Of a stretch of DNA of 64,000 nucleotides, positions 16,697 through 24,472 are shown piece by piece (position 1 is the stretch's first letter; the number at the start of each line of letters is the position of its first letter). The notes beneath the pieces are model-generated. The model saw nothing but the letters and a program-made list of their open reading frames with translations, searched no databases and was not told the origin of the DNA. This DNA is from Ramlibacter sp. WS9 (lineage in GTDB: Bacteria; Pseudomonadota; Gammaproteobacteria; Burkholderiales; Burkholderiaceae_C). The translations under genes were made by a program, and so were the position numbers. The stretch lies in assembly GCF_003797765.1 (NCBI RefSeq), contig NZ_RKMB01000009.1, positions 124,001 through 188,000 on the forward strand. Direction: 5' to 3'.

Positions 16697-17424
16697 GGCA
16701 CGTGCTCCTCGTCGTCACGGCCCAAGGCGCGCTGGACTTTGGATTCTTCGTCAACAGCGCGGGCGAACCCTTCCAGGCCGAAGAGATTCAACACCCGCTT
16801 GAATTCGGAGGCCACCTTGGGCTTGAGTGCCGCCAGGCGATGGCACGCGTCCAGGGAAGCCGCGTCGAGATCCTCCGCGGGGCAAACCCGGTAGACCAGG
16901 CCCCAGTCCGCAGCCTGGGCGCCAGAGAACTCCTCGCCGAGCAGCATCAAACCCTTGGCGCGCGACAAGCCCACTGCGGCCGGAAGCGTCGCGACCAGCC
17001 CGCCGGTGACGAAGACGCCGATGGACGCCTCCGGCAGCTTGAAGCGGGCGTTGTCGGCGGCGTAGACGATGTCGGCGTTCATCATCCACTCAAGGCCTGC
17101 GCCGACCGTCCAGCCGTGCACGGCGGCGACGACGGGCTTGGGGTTGCGCACGATCGACATGGCGACGGCCTGCACCAGTTCCAGATCCTTGTCGGTGGGC
17201 GCTTCGCTGACATCACGGCCCGCGCAGAACGCGCGCCCGTTGCCTCGCAGGCGGATGGCCCGCACCGATGAGTCCATCGCCGCTGCATCGAGCGCGTCCA
17301 GCAACGCGGCCGCCAGGTCGTTGTCGATCGCATTGAGTTTGCCTGGGCGGTTCAGCACCAGCGTCAAGACGCCGCCGTCGCGCTCCACGAGCAGTTTGGA
17401 TTCGTTCATGGCGCGGGAGGTCAT
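16693..17424 (-). CDS. enoyl-CoA hydratase/isomerase family protein
   Basis: Crotonase-fold protein, 243 aa. CoA-binding and oxyanion-hole regions are visible (RAFCAGRDVSE and VHGWTVGAGLEW). The usual catalytic Glu pair of true hydratases is only partly matched: LEWMMNADIVYA has one Glu at the first position and KLPEASIGVF one at the second. A hydratase, isomerase or hydrolase role on an acyl-CoA is therefore possible. The ATG at 17424 overlaps the upstream stop as ATGA. The context gives no pathway. Confidence 0.85.
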   Translation of the reverse strand: MTSRAMNESKLLVERDGGVLTLVLNRPGKLNAIDNDLAAALLDALDAAAMDSSVRAIRLRGNGRAFCAGRDVSEAPTDKDLELVQAVAMSIVRNPKPVVAAVHGWTVGAGLEWMMNADIVYAADNARFKLPEASIGVFVTGGLVATLPAAVGLSRAKGLMLLGEEFSGAQAADWGLVYRVCPAEDLDAASLDACHRLAALKPKVASEFKRVLNLFGLEGFARAVDEESKVQRALGRDDEEHVP

Positions 17425-17816
17425 TCCATGTGCTCGATGTCAGCCGGCAATCCCACCCACGCATGCATGCGCTCCTCGTAGACCGACCGCACCGGCGGCG
17501 GAAACGCGGGATCGGCGAATGCGCCCACCGGGATGGCGATCATGTCGTCGTGTCCCTCGAGCACGTAGTAAACCGTGGCGCCGCACGTCGGGCAGAAGTG
17601 AAAGGTGGCCGTGCCGCCCGAATCGCCGACCCGCACGTAAGCGGTCGACTTGCCTTCTGTCGTGACGTTCCGGCGGTCAAAGCGTGCCTGCGCGCCGAAG
17701 ACGCTGCCCGTGCGGCGCTGGCACGCCAGGCAATGGCACACTGAGACCCGGATGGGATCACCGGAAACCGTTGCGACCAGCTGGCCGCAACTACAGGAGG
17801 CTGTTCGATGGGTCAC
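17421..17816 (-). CDS. GFA-family zinc-binding protein (glutathione-dependent formaldehyde-activating fold)
   Basis: A 131-aa Gfa/CENP-V type protein. The zinc-ligand pattern is complete: CSCGQL near the N-terminus, CHCLACQRRTGSVFG around residues 27-41, and FCPTCGATVYY in the C-terminal half. Members bind zinc, and some act on S-hydroxymethyl glutathione, but most have no proven activity. It overlaps its neighbours by 4 bp on both sides. Confidence 0.88.
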   Translation of the reverse strand: MTHRTASCSCGQLVATVSGDPIRVSVCHCLACQRRTGSVFGAQARFDRRNVTTEGKSTAYVRVGDSGGTATFHFCPTCGATVYYVLEGHDDMIAIPVGAFADPAFPPPVRSVYEERMHAWVGLPADIEHME

Positions 17817-18181
17817 GGGGCTACAAAGAGTTTTTTCTCGCCGAGCGCGAATGATGCACGCTGGATGCGCCCATCGGCAACTTCATAAATGCACAGCATC
17901 TCCAGCGTGCCGAGGCCTTCGGGAAAGTTGCGGGTGATCAGCTCGGCATCGGTGACGACGTTGCCGACGACCACCCGCGACAAGAGCTTGGCATGCAGGT
18001 CCGGCTCAGAGAAGCGTGCCAGAAAGCGCGGCCGGAGTTGCTCGTGGCCCTGCGCCAACAGCTCGCCATGGAGCGTGAAGTGCTGCGCGTCCGGCGCGTA
18101 TGTCGCAAGCAGCGCCTCGATGTCTTTGGCGTTGTAGGCGTCCAACTGGGCTTGGATGACACAGTTCGCGTCTGAGGTCAT
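17813..18181 (-). CDS. SnoaL/NTF2-like protein (steroid delta-isomerase type)
   Basis: A 122-aa NTF2-fold protein with the family opening AQLDAYNAKDIEALLATYA and the pattern IYEVADGRIQRASF near the end. Such proteins form a cone-shaped pocket and may isomerise or bind small molecules. No catalytic assignment can be made. It overlaps the neighbouring genes by 4 bp on both sides. Confidence 0.83.
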   Translation of the reverse strand: MTSDANCVIQAQLDAYNAKDIEALLATYAPDAQHFTLHGELLAQGHEQLRPRFLARFSEPDLHAKLLSRVVVGNVVTDAELITRNFPEGLGTLEMLCIYEVADGRIQRASFALGEKKLFVAP

Positions 18182-18864
18182 GGCGCCGGTGACTTTAAGG
18201 GCATCACCGTCAGGTTCGAATAGTGCCCATCCCCTGAATCGACGAAGAGCCCGACGGGGCGTTGAACGCCGCCGGCCGAAAGCCGGCGGGTGACGAGGCT
18301 CGGCTCTTTCGCATCATTCACGAAGACCCGCACGTGGCTGTCCGTCACCTCGATCCGGGCATGGAACCAGCCGTCGGGATCGGGCACCGGCTTCACCGCG
18401 TTTTCGAACTGGCCGGGTGCTGTCCTTCGGAGGTGCTCCCACGTGTTGACTGGCCACGCGATGTATTGCACCGAGCGGTTGCGTATGGGCTCCGCCGCCT
18501 GAAAGTTGAACGGGCGAAAGTAGACGGCCTCGAAGGTCTTCTCGTCGATCACGTTGAAAGCCACGCCCAGGAAGCTTCGCTGCCTGAGGTTTCGCCCCTT
18601 CAAGTCGATCTCGATCGTTCCCGTCGAAAAGCTCAACGCACGCGGCAAGGCCAAACCGACGATGCCGTTGGCCGAATCGCCCTCCGCGACCAACCGCACG
18701 GCGCGCTTGCCGTCAACTTCAGTGGTTTGCGCATCGGTGTGGGTGACCCGCCAAGACTTCCCGTCCGCAATCGTCGAGAGGTCGGCGGTGGACGGATGTC
18801 GATGCCCACATGCCTGGGTCAACGCAAGCGTTGCGAGTATCAGGGTGAAAATGATGGCTTTCAC
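18178..18864 (-). CDS. lipoprotein with concanavalin-like (DUF1080/LamG-type) domain
   Basis: A 228-aa lipoprotein. The N-terminal helix ends in the lipobox LTQAC (Cys at residue 19), so the mature protein is tethered on the periplasmic side. The remainder is beta-rich, with STGTIEIDLKGRN, FLGVAFNVID and HARIEVTDSHVRVFVND, as in carbohydrate-binding jelly-roll domains of the DUF1080 kind. A binding or glycan-related role is possible. It heads the group of five minus-strand genes that overlap by 4 bp. Confidence 0.75.
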   Translation of the reverse strand: MKAIIFTLILATLALTQACGHRHPSTADLSTIADGKSWRVTHTDAQTTEVDGKRAVRLVAEGDSANGIVGLALPRALSFSTGTIEIDLKGRNLRQRSFLGVAFNVIDEKTFEAVYFRPFNFQAAEPIRNRSVQYIAWPVNTWEHLRRTAPGQFENAVKPVPDPDGWFHARIEVTDSHVRVFVNDAKEPSLVTRRLSAGGVQRPVGLFVDSGDGHYSNLTVMPLKSPAP

Positions 18865-18882
18865 GAAGTCAAGCCTGCGGAC

Positions 18883-19719
18883 TCAAGGCACCAATTGCGG
18901 TGGAAGATAGATCGTGAATTCATTCATCGGCTCTACGAGGATGCTGTGCGGGTGCTGCTGCTCTTGCAACGTCACGAGTCCAAGCCGTTCCAGAAGACCG
19001 AAATCGGCACTCACGAGCTTCCCGGGGTTGACTCGCAGCTGACCATGCCAAACGCGGTAAGTACCCAGGCGCCCGTCTATCCGGTGATAGTAGCCGCGGA
19101 GCGGGTGGGTCAGGTAAACCAGTCCCGACTCCACGTCCGGAAACCCCGGCAGACATAGCTCCATGTGCTTTTCGCACGTGAACTCGACTCGCGCTGGAGC
19201 CCAGCGGGCCTGCGTCTCCATGGCGTACTTGACATAGCGGTTCTCGCTGTCGACTTCGCAAGCAAAACGGACCCTGCCCGAGTACCAAGGGAGATTCCAG
19301 ACGTGGCGGGGGACGGCAACGGTCCAGGAATCCAGCGTGGTCCCCAAGAACCAGACGCACTTCTCATTCGTCACGCTGTCGACGATGTAGATGCGATAGT
19401 TCGTCTGTCCCATCCGGAACTTCGGAAACGGATAGACCGCCGAGGTGAAGTCGACATCCACGAAGGGCACGACAGAGATCAAGGCCTTTTCGACACCGTC
19501 GATTTGCACGGTGTCCAACCTGAAACGCGGCGGCATCACTCCATGAAAACGAGCTGGATTGAATGCGTACGTGATGATCGAGAAGTGTTGGAGTTTGCAA
19601 AGCACATCGATGCCGGACGGCCTGGGGCGGTCGTGCAATACGTCCGCGAACTTCAGGCGCATCGGCATCTGCACGTCGAGCATCTCCGTTCGCGCCGGTT
19701 GAGCCTCCATGTCAATCAC
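18883..19719 (-). CDS. DUF2071 (YqjF-type) family protein
   Basis: A 278-aa cytosolic protein matching the DUF2071 pattern: FSIITYAFNPARFHGVMPPRF, a central beta-rich region with VVPFVDVDF and FLGTTLDS, and a C-terminal half with HPLRGYYHRIDGRLGTYRVWHG. The molecular function of the family is unknown. It starts 4 bp inside the end of the upstream GNAT gene. Confidence 0.8.
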   Translation of the reverse strand: MIDMEAQPARTEMLDVQMPMRLKFADVLHDRPRPSGIDVLCKLQHFSIITYAFNPARFHGVMPPRFRLDTVQIDGVEKALISVVPFVDVDFTSAVYPFPKFRMGQTNYRIYIVDSVTNEKCVWFLGTTLDSWTVAVPRHVWNLPWYSGRVRFACEVDSENRYVKYAMETQARWAPARVEFTCEKHMELCLPGFPDVESGLVYLTHPLRGYYHRIDGRLGTYRVWHGQLRVNPGKLVSADFGLLERLGLVTLQEQQHPHSILVEPMNEFTIYLPPQLVP

Positions 19720-20258
19720 GGCCTACCGCCTTCTGCGTTGCTGAGGGACTTGTGCATCACAACGCTAAGGTAGTTGGTGTGCGGGCGCCAGTCAACTTCG
19801 CCCACTGTCTCGTACCCCCATGCCCGGTACATCGCGATAAGACCCACGGCAGGTGCGGCCGTGTCTAGCGCCACTGCCAAGGCACCATTGAGCAGGGCGT
19901 GGGCCACCGCGGCTTCATGAAGCGCCTTGCCCAACCCAGTGCCCTTGGACACCGGATCGACCGCGAACTGGCAAATGGTCCAGGTGCCGGCGTCGCGATA
20001 GAGCGCAACCGGCGAATCCGGCTGCGGCGGCCGAACCGTGATGGTTCCGACAATCTCTCCTTCGGTCTCTGCAACCAGGCTATGACCGGATGCGAGCCGC
20101 TTGCGCGTGTCATCCACGGATTGGTGCGTGCCCCAATAGTGCAGGCCCTTTGCGGCCTGCGGTGCGTAAGCCGCATGAATGAGCTGGGTCAGGCGCACGA
20201 GGCCATCGTCGACGCGCACGGAGCGGATCGTCGGAGAGTGCTCCTTATGCCTGCACAT
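19716..20258 (-). CDS. GNAT-family N-acetyltransferase
   Basis: A 180-aa acetyl-CoA-dependent acetyltransferase. The acetyl-CoA loop follows the pattern QFAVDPVSKGTGLGKALHEAA, and the C-terminal MYRAWGYETVGEVDW is typical of the fold. The start at 20258 overlaps the SDR gene by 14 bp. Longer upstream reading runs against the SDR coding sequence and is rejected. The substrate is unknown. Confidence 0.85.
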   Translation of the reverse strand: MCRHKEHSPTIRSVRVDDGLVRLTQLIHAAYAPQAAKGLHYWGTHQSVDDTRKRLASGHSLVAETEGEIVGTITVRPPQPDSPVALYRDAGTWTICQFAVDPVSKGTGLGKALHEAAVAHALLNGALAVALDTAAPAVGLIAMYRAWGYETVGEVDWRPHTNYLSVVMHKSLSNAEGGRP

Positions 20259-20976
20259 GCTTGATCGAACCCCCATCAACATACCAATTCGCCCCTGCCA
20301 CGAAGCTCGCGGCCGGGCTGGAGATGAAGGCCACCACGCGTGCGATCTCGTCCGGCGTGGCCAAACGCCCCATCGGGTTTCGCTCGACGACCTTGGCGAA
20401 GGCATCAGGCTCTTGCTGCCGTACTTTGTCCCAAAACCCTCGTTCTGCAAGCGTGTCTCCTGGAGACACGGTGTTCACGCGCACAGTGGGCAGGAGCCGC
20501 GAGGCCAAGGACTTCATGTAGTGAGCCATTGCGGCCTTTGCCGCGCCATAGGCAGCCGATTGTGGCGCGGCCAGCGAGCTCGCCTTCGACCCGATGTATG
20601 TGATGGCAGCGTTTCGCGACCTGGCCAGGAATGGAATCGCGGCTTCGGTGGTATTGACCGCGGCTTGTATGTCCGTCTCCACCGCACACTGCCAGTTACT
20701 TGAAAGTGCGCTGACGTTCGGGATAAATATATCGAACGCATTCAGGCTACTGAGCCAAATTGCAAACGCAGTGCCGTCGGTGACATCAAGCGCCCGCGCG
20801 GTCACTTTGCCGGGGAGGGCGGCAACGGAGGCAAGTAGGCTGTCAATGGGAGCCTGGTTTCGCGCACAGAAGGCTACGTCGCAACCCTCTTCGGCCAATA
20901 CACGAACGATGGCGGCACCAATGCCCGAGGAGCCGCCGGTAACCACTGCTGAAAGGCCGGTGAGATGGAGATTCAT
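20245..20976 (-). CDS. short-chain dehydrogenase/reductase
   Basis: Rossmann-fold NAD(P)-dependent oxidoreductase, 243 aa. The cofactor motif is TGGSSGIG (residues about 12-19). The usual NNAG is replaced by PNVSA. Catalytic Ser (YIGSKAS) and the Tyr-Lys pair (YGAAK) are present, and the C-terminus has GANWYVDGGS as in the FabG/glucose dehydrogenase branch. The start is MNLHLTGLSAVV, four bases after the stop of the upstream gene. The substrate is unknown. Confidence 0.9.
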   Translation of the reverse strand: MNLHLTGLSAVVTGGSSGIGAAIVRVLAEEGCDVAFCARNQAPIDSLLASVAALPGKVTARALDVTDGTAFAIWLSSLNAFDIFIPNVSALSSNWQCAVETDIQAAVNTTEAAIPFLARSRNAAITYIGSKASSLAAPQSAAYGAAKAAMAHYMKSLASRLLPTVRVNTVSPGDTLAERGFWDKVRQQEPDAFAKVVERNPMGRLATPDEIARVVAFISSPAASFVAGANWYVDGGSIKHVQA

Positions 20977-20980
20977 CGCA

Positions 20981-21490
20981 TCATGGCTTTGGAAGCCGGC
21001 TGAGGTGTTCATGGATGATCTGCAGCCGGCCGCCCTCGACGACAAGTACGCGCGTGCCTCTGCCCTGGATCTTGAAGGATCGACCGTCCATTGAACCTTG
21101 CCAGTTGTACGTATACGTGGCCGTTGCGCCACTTGCGTCAACGGATAGCACCTTGACATCGGTCAGGTAGAAGCGCTCCTTCATGGCGCCGCCTCCGCTT
21201 TTCCAGGTCTTCTCGAAGGCACCTCGCACGGCCTGCTTCCCGACAAAGTCTCCGTCGTTGAAGCGAAAAAACGCGTCGTCGTGGACCATGTCTTGAATGA
21301 GTTCGAAGTTCTCCTTCTCGGCAACCTCCTCGAATCGGTTCAGAAACTCGATCACCGATGCCCTGGTAAGCAAGGTTTCACGCAGGTGGAGACTCCCAGT
21401 GGAACATGCGACGCTGCTCCAGCAGAGTAGCACCACGACGAACAGCCGGCAGGCTGACGCGGGGTAGCGTGGGTCCAAGCCGTTCATCAA
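20981..21490 (-). CDS. NTF2-like (SnoaL/DUF4440) lipoprotein
   Basis: A 169-aa protein with a signal sequence ending in a lipobox-like SSVAC, so it is probably membrane-tethered. The mature part is an NTF2-like fold (VIEFLNRFEEVAEKENFELI, FVGKQAVRGAFEKTW, and a C-terminal VLVVEGGRLQIIHEHLS). Its role is unknown. It overlaps the upstream gene by 4 bp. Confidence 0.72.
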   Translation of the reverse strand: MMNGLDPRYPASACRLFVVVLLCWSSVACSTGSLHLRETLLTRASVIEFLNRFEEVAEKENFELIQDMVHDDAFFRFNDGDFVGKQAVRGAFEKTWKSGGGAMKERFYLTDVKVLSVDASGATATYTYNWQGSMDGRSFKIQGRGTRVLVVEGGRLQIIHEHLSRLPKP

Positions 21491-21804
21491 AATGTGGCAA
21501 TGCGCCGGATAGAGTCCAACTTCTCCTCCGAAAGGCCTGTCAACTGTGCCTCCTGGATCCGGCCCTCCCGCAACAAGTTACCGAAGACCCAGATCAGCTG
21601 CGAGTATCGATAGTCGTATTTCCGTTCGATGCCAATGCGCTTCTCGCGCAAGTAGTCCTCAAGCTGCCACATGTCGTCCGGCTCAGCGATCGATGCAGCG
21701 CGTGCTCGAAATTCCGCCATGACCTCCGACAGCTCCGCCCCCAGCGCCTCCTCAAAGACACGGCGCGCCAACTTCTTCTCACCGTGGCTCCATCCATCGC
21801 TCAC
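21487..21804 (-). CDS. conserved hypothetical helical protein
   Basis: A 105-aa soluble, charged, mostly helical protein with KYDYRYSQLIWVFGNLLREG as its most distinctive stretch. The start is a GTG (21804) preceded by GGGAGAC at good distance. Reading further upstream enters sequence without protein character. It was not recognised. The stop overlaps the downstream NTF2-like gene by 4 bp. Confidence 0.65.
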   Translation of the reverse strand: MSDGWSHGEKKLARRVFEEALGAELSEVMAEFRARAASIAEPDDMWQLEDYLREKRIGIERKYDYRYSQLIWVFGNLLREGRIQEAQLTGLSEEKLDSIRRIATF

Positions 21805-21815
21805 AGTTGTCTCCC

Positions 21816-22211
21816 TTAGACTGCAGCACGGTGCTGAGTGCCACGCCCCATCGTGACGAACAGCATGCGACTTGGCTGGCTGACCTTGGCAGTGTGCCAG
21901 ATACCTTTGGGCACCACGACCGCGGCGCGTCCCAAAAGCGGCACTTCTTCGACTCCTGTCGGCTGCTCCAGCAACAGCACCGCGGCGCCCGACAGCAGAT
22001 AGACAAACTCCTCGGCCTCTGGATGCATCTCCCAGTTCGACCAGTCCGAAGCGCACTCGAACTCGGTGATGAGCCAGTCTGCACTCAGGTCGTTAAGTTG
22101 GGGCTCCGGCATGGACCAGAAGCCCTCACCGTCCGCGATCAACTCCGCGGAGCCGCCAGCGGTGAGGCGAACGTAGGTTTCGCTTGGGTCGAAGTGCAAG
22201 GGAACCTCCAA
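21816..22211 (-). CDS. cupin-domain protein
   Basis: A 131-aa single-domain cupin. The first motif region reads NWEMHPEAEEFVYLLSGAAVLLLE, with the His and Glu metal ligands, and the second PKGIWHTAKVSQPSRMLFVTMGRG. A metal-dependent small-molecule enzyme or a sensor is possible. It lies 11 bp before the 105-aa gene and is probably co-transcribed. Confidence 0.82.
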   Translation of the reverse strand: MEVPLHFDPSETYVRLTAGGSAELIADGEGFWSMPEPQLNDLSADWLITEFECASDWSNWEMHPEAEEFVYLLSGAAVLLLEQPTGVEEVPLLGRAAVVVPKGIWHTAKVSQPSRMLFVTMGRGTQHRAAV

Positions 22212-22231
22212 TGCGGATGTTGAACTGCTTG

Positions 22232-22665
22232 TCAGGTCGCGTGGAAGAGAACCATACCGCCTTTGCGCAGGAGCTCGGATACCTCGTCAAAACCGCCCGC
22301 GCGCAATGCTTGCGCCTGCTCCTCGACCGTCATGTACAGCGCGTTGTTGCCCATGCCGCCATCTCCGGCGAAATGATCGCATACGAGGTAAGGCCCATCG
22401 GGGCTCAGAAGGGTTCGCACCCGCGCGTGCAACTCCTGGGCATAGCGCTTGTGGCGCAACTCGTGAATCGCTTGATTTGTCACAACGGCCCCGAACGTGC
22501 CGAGGCCGTCGGACCAAGCCGCGTCCCGGCACAGTCCTTCAACGCCGTGGCGATCGTGTCAAAGAACTCGGAACGCCAAGGGCGCTTCTCCATGGCCGAA
22601 GCTTCCCACGCGAGCGCATCCGCCATCACGCGCAGGTCGATTGGGCTGGGAACATCAGGTGACAT
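22232..22665 (-). pseudogene. class I SAM-dependent methyltransferase remnant, internal deletion and frameshift
   Basis: The N-terminal part (22665 down to about 22530) reads MSPDVPSPIDLRVMADALAW and on to KDCAG. The C-terminal part lies in another frame (about 22540-22232), where RDAAWSDGLGTFGAVVTNQA and IHELRHKRYAQELHARVR are clear methyltransferase sequence. The glycine-rich SAM-binding motif I that should lie between them is missing. Loss of the cofactor site plus the frame change makes this a pseudogene rather than two short genes. Confidence 0.75.
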
Positions 22666-22674
22666 GGGCGCAAC

Positions 22675-22794
22675 TCAACCCAAGCCGGCGACGAGCCAGG
22701 GTGCGAATCCCACGATGAATGCGCCGGCAAGAAGCGCGATGGCGTAGCGGAAAGCGGGTTTTCTTTCCACGAAAGGGTCACGTGTCTGTGTCAT
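22675..22794 (-). CDS. 39-aa single-helix membrane protein
   Basis: A short frame starting MTQTRDPFVERKPAFRYAI, followed by one hydrophobic helix with GAFIVGFAPWLVAGLG at the end. It starts inside the last codons of the AAA ATPase gene (17-bp overlap), as translationally coupled genes do. The basic-then-hydrophobic pattern suggests a real small membrane protein. The function is unknown. Confidence 0.55.
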   Translation of the reverse strand: MTQTRDPFVERKPAFRYAIALLAGAFIVGFAPWLVAGLG

Positions 22795-23521
22795 CTCGAA
22801 GTAGCTGCTCCAGGCGCCTCGGATAATTGTTCAAGAAGTCTCGGGTGACAGCGAAGTGTTCAGTATCTTCGAAAGCGACCTCGCTGACACCGGATCTGTC
22901 GAACAGAATGATCTTCGCGTTGGGATACGACAGCAGTATGGGCGAGTGGGTTGCAATGACGAACTGCGAGTGATCTTCCACAAGCTGGTGGATCGCGCTG
23001 AGTGCCGCAAGCTGCCGGCTCGGAGACAGGGCCGCCTCGGGCTCATCGAGAAGGTAGAGGCCATTGCCGCGCAACTTGTTCAGAAGCACCGCCATGAACG
23101 ACTCGCCGTGCGACTGGATGTGCAGCGACTTCCCGCCGTAGCCCTCCAGATAACCCGTTTCATCCATGTAGCTCGCGACGTTGAAGAAGCTTTCGGCTCG
23201 AAGAAAGTATTCGTCACGTGGTTTGGGTACGCCACGAGCAAGGCGCAGGCTGTCATGAAGCGCCGACAGTGAACCGGCCGACTGGAAGCGCACGTTCTTG
23301 GTTCCGCCCTCAGCCCCGAAGCCGAGTGCGACGGCGATGCCCTCCATGACGGTTGATTTGCCAGAACCGTTCTCCCCTACGAAGAAAGTCACGTTCGGAT
23401 GGAAATCAATGTTGGCGATCTCGCGCACGGCGGGAATGCTGAACGGGTAGGACTCGTAATCAATCTCCGCGTCCGGACGGATCGACGCGTGAAGGAGATA
23501 CGGCTTGGCGCGCTTGCTCAT
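22778..23521 (-). CDS. AAA-family (ABC/RecF-like) ATPase
   Basis: A 247-aa ATPase of the AAA_21/OLD-like group. Walker A is FFVGENGSGKSTVMEG near residue 50, Walker B is LYLLDEPEAALSPSRQLAAL, and the switch region is VIATHSPILLSYPNAKI. Such stand-alone ATPases are found in defence pairs and in repair. No nuclease partner is adjacent here. A 39-aa membrane protein gene overlaps its end. Confidence 0.88.
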   Translation of the reverse strand: MSKRAKPYLLHASIRPDAEIDYESYPFSIPAVREIANIDFHPNVTFFVGENGSGKSTVMEGIAVALGFGAEGGTKNVRFQSAGSLSALHDSLRLARGVPKPRDEYFLRAESFFNVASYMDETGYLEGYGGKSLHIQSHGESFMAVLLNKLRGNGLYLLDEPEAALSPSRQLAALSAIHQLVEDHSQFVIATHSPILLSYPNAKIILFDRSGVSEVAFEDTEHFAVTRDFLNNYPRRLEQLLRDDTDT

Positions 23522-23526
23522 GCGTC

Positions 23527-23889
23527 CTACTTCGCTGCGGCCGCATACTGCCTCGCCAACGACTGCGCGACGCGAGCGATCAAGTCGTAGGGTATTGGCT
23601 CATCCAACTGGAATTGGAGGTTGCCCTTTGGTCCGCGGTACCGCGCCAGATTCGTAGCAAGGGCGTGGTCTTGAACTGGCGGATAGACCCCGATGTGCTT
23701 CTTGAACGCCGCGAAGTAGAAGAACACTTTCTTGTGGCGAAGCGCAGGCATTTGGTAGCTGATGCACTCGGTTGCGTCCGGCACGGCAGCGGAGACAATC
23801 TTTCGAATCGTCTGGAGGATTTCCCGCGCCTTCGGATCGGCTGCGGCGATGTACTCGTCGACGGTTGAGAAATGGGGGCGGGATGTCAT
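23527..23889 (-). CDS. DUF1801-family protein (YdhG-like)
   Basis: A 120-aa protein with a clear DUF1801 pattern: STVDEYIAAADPKAREILQT, then CISYQMPALRHKKVFFYFAA, and GNLQFQLDEPIPYDLIARV at the end. The length is normal for the family and the function is not established. It is unrelated at the local sequence level to the other DUF1801 gene at 16.3 kb. It lies 5 bp upstream of the AAA ATPase. Confidence 0.85.
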   Translation of the reverse strand: MTSRPHFSTVDEYIAAADPKAREILQTIRKIVSAAVPDATECISYQMPALRHKKVFFYFAAFKKHIGVYPPVQDHALATNLARYRGPKGNLQFQLDEPIPYDLIARVAQSLARQYAAAAK

Positions 23890-23905
23890 TGAGCGCTGTT
23901 CAAGT

Positions 23906-24451
23906 TCATTTCTTCGGTGGCCTGTCCCTGACCATGTACACGGCGGGGCCGTCTGGCGTCACGACAATGCCTTCACTCCGGAACCCTGCATTCTCATAGC
24001 ATCGTATGGCGCGAAGGTTGTTCGGTGCCGGGTCCGTCTGGATCTTCGTAACATTTGGATCGGTAAAAAGCACGTCCACCAAGGCGAGCACCAGTTTGCT
24101 ACCCAGGCCCTTACCCAGTAGCTCCGCATACCCGATGGATTGATCGATGCCCCGGACCCCCGGATCGGTCTCGTCTTCCCACCATCCGCCGCCGGCGCCC
24201 AGCGCCACGTAGGACTGCGCATACGCGAATGGCATGTCGCCGAGCATGCCGATATACGGAACCACGCGATCCTGCGCCAGGACTCGCGGAAGGTACTTCT
24301 CGCGCACGGTCTCGAGTGAGGGCCTTTCGCCGCCCCACCACACGACGATATGCGGGCGATTCAACCAGTCATGCAACATGGAGATGTCGGCATCCGACAT
24401 CAGGCGCAGGGTCACGGGGAGGTCGAGTGCGGCCATGACGGGCTGCATCAT
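23906..24451 (-). CDS. aac(6')-I: aminoglycoside 6'-N-acetyltransferase, AAC(6')-Ib-like
   Basis: GNAT enzyme expected to acetylate the 6'-amino group of aminoglycosides; 181 aa. From VTLRLM onwards it follows AAC(6')-Ib almost without gaps: MLHDWLNRPHIVVWWGGE, YLPRVLAQ, AQSYVALG, WWEDETDPGVRGIDQS, LGKGLGSKLV, VTKIQTDP, NLRAIRCYENAGF and TPDGPAVYMV. The Trp pair and the Asp altered in the cr variant are in the ancestral state (WW and TPDGP), so fluoroquinolone acetylation is not expected. No attC site adjoins it. Resistance is inferred from similarity recalled by eye, and activity is untested. Confidence 0.88.
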   Translation of the reverse strand: MMQPVMAALDLPVTLRLMSDADISMLHDWLNRPHIVVWWGGERPSLETVREKYLPRVLAQDRVVPYIGMLGDMPFAYAQSYVALGAGGGWWEDETDPGVRGIDQSIGYAELLGKGLGSKLVLALVDVLFTDPNVTKIQTDPAPNNLRAIRCYENAGFRSEGIVVTPDGPAVYMVRDRPPKK

Positions 24452-24472
24452 CCTAAGAAAATATCCATACCG

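Noticed and set aside
23906..24451. The fluoroquinolone-acetylating cr variant of AAC(6')-Ib
   Set aside because: Both altered positions keep the ancestral residues (WW and TPDGP).
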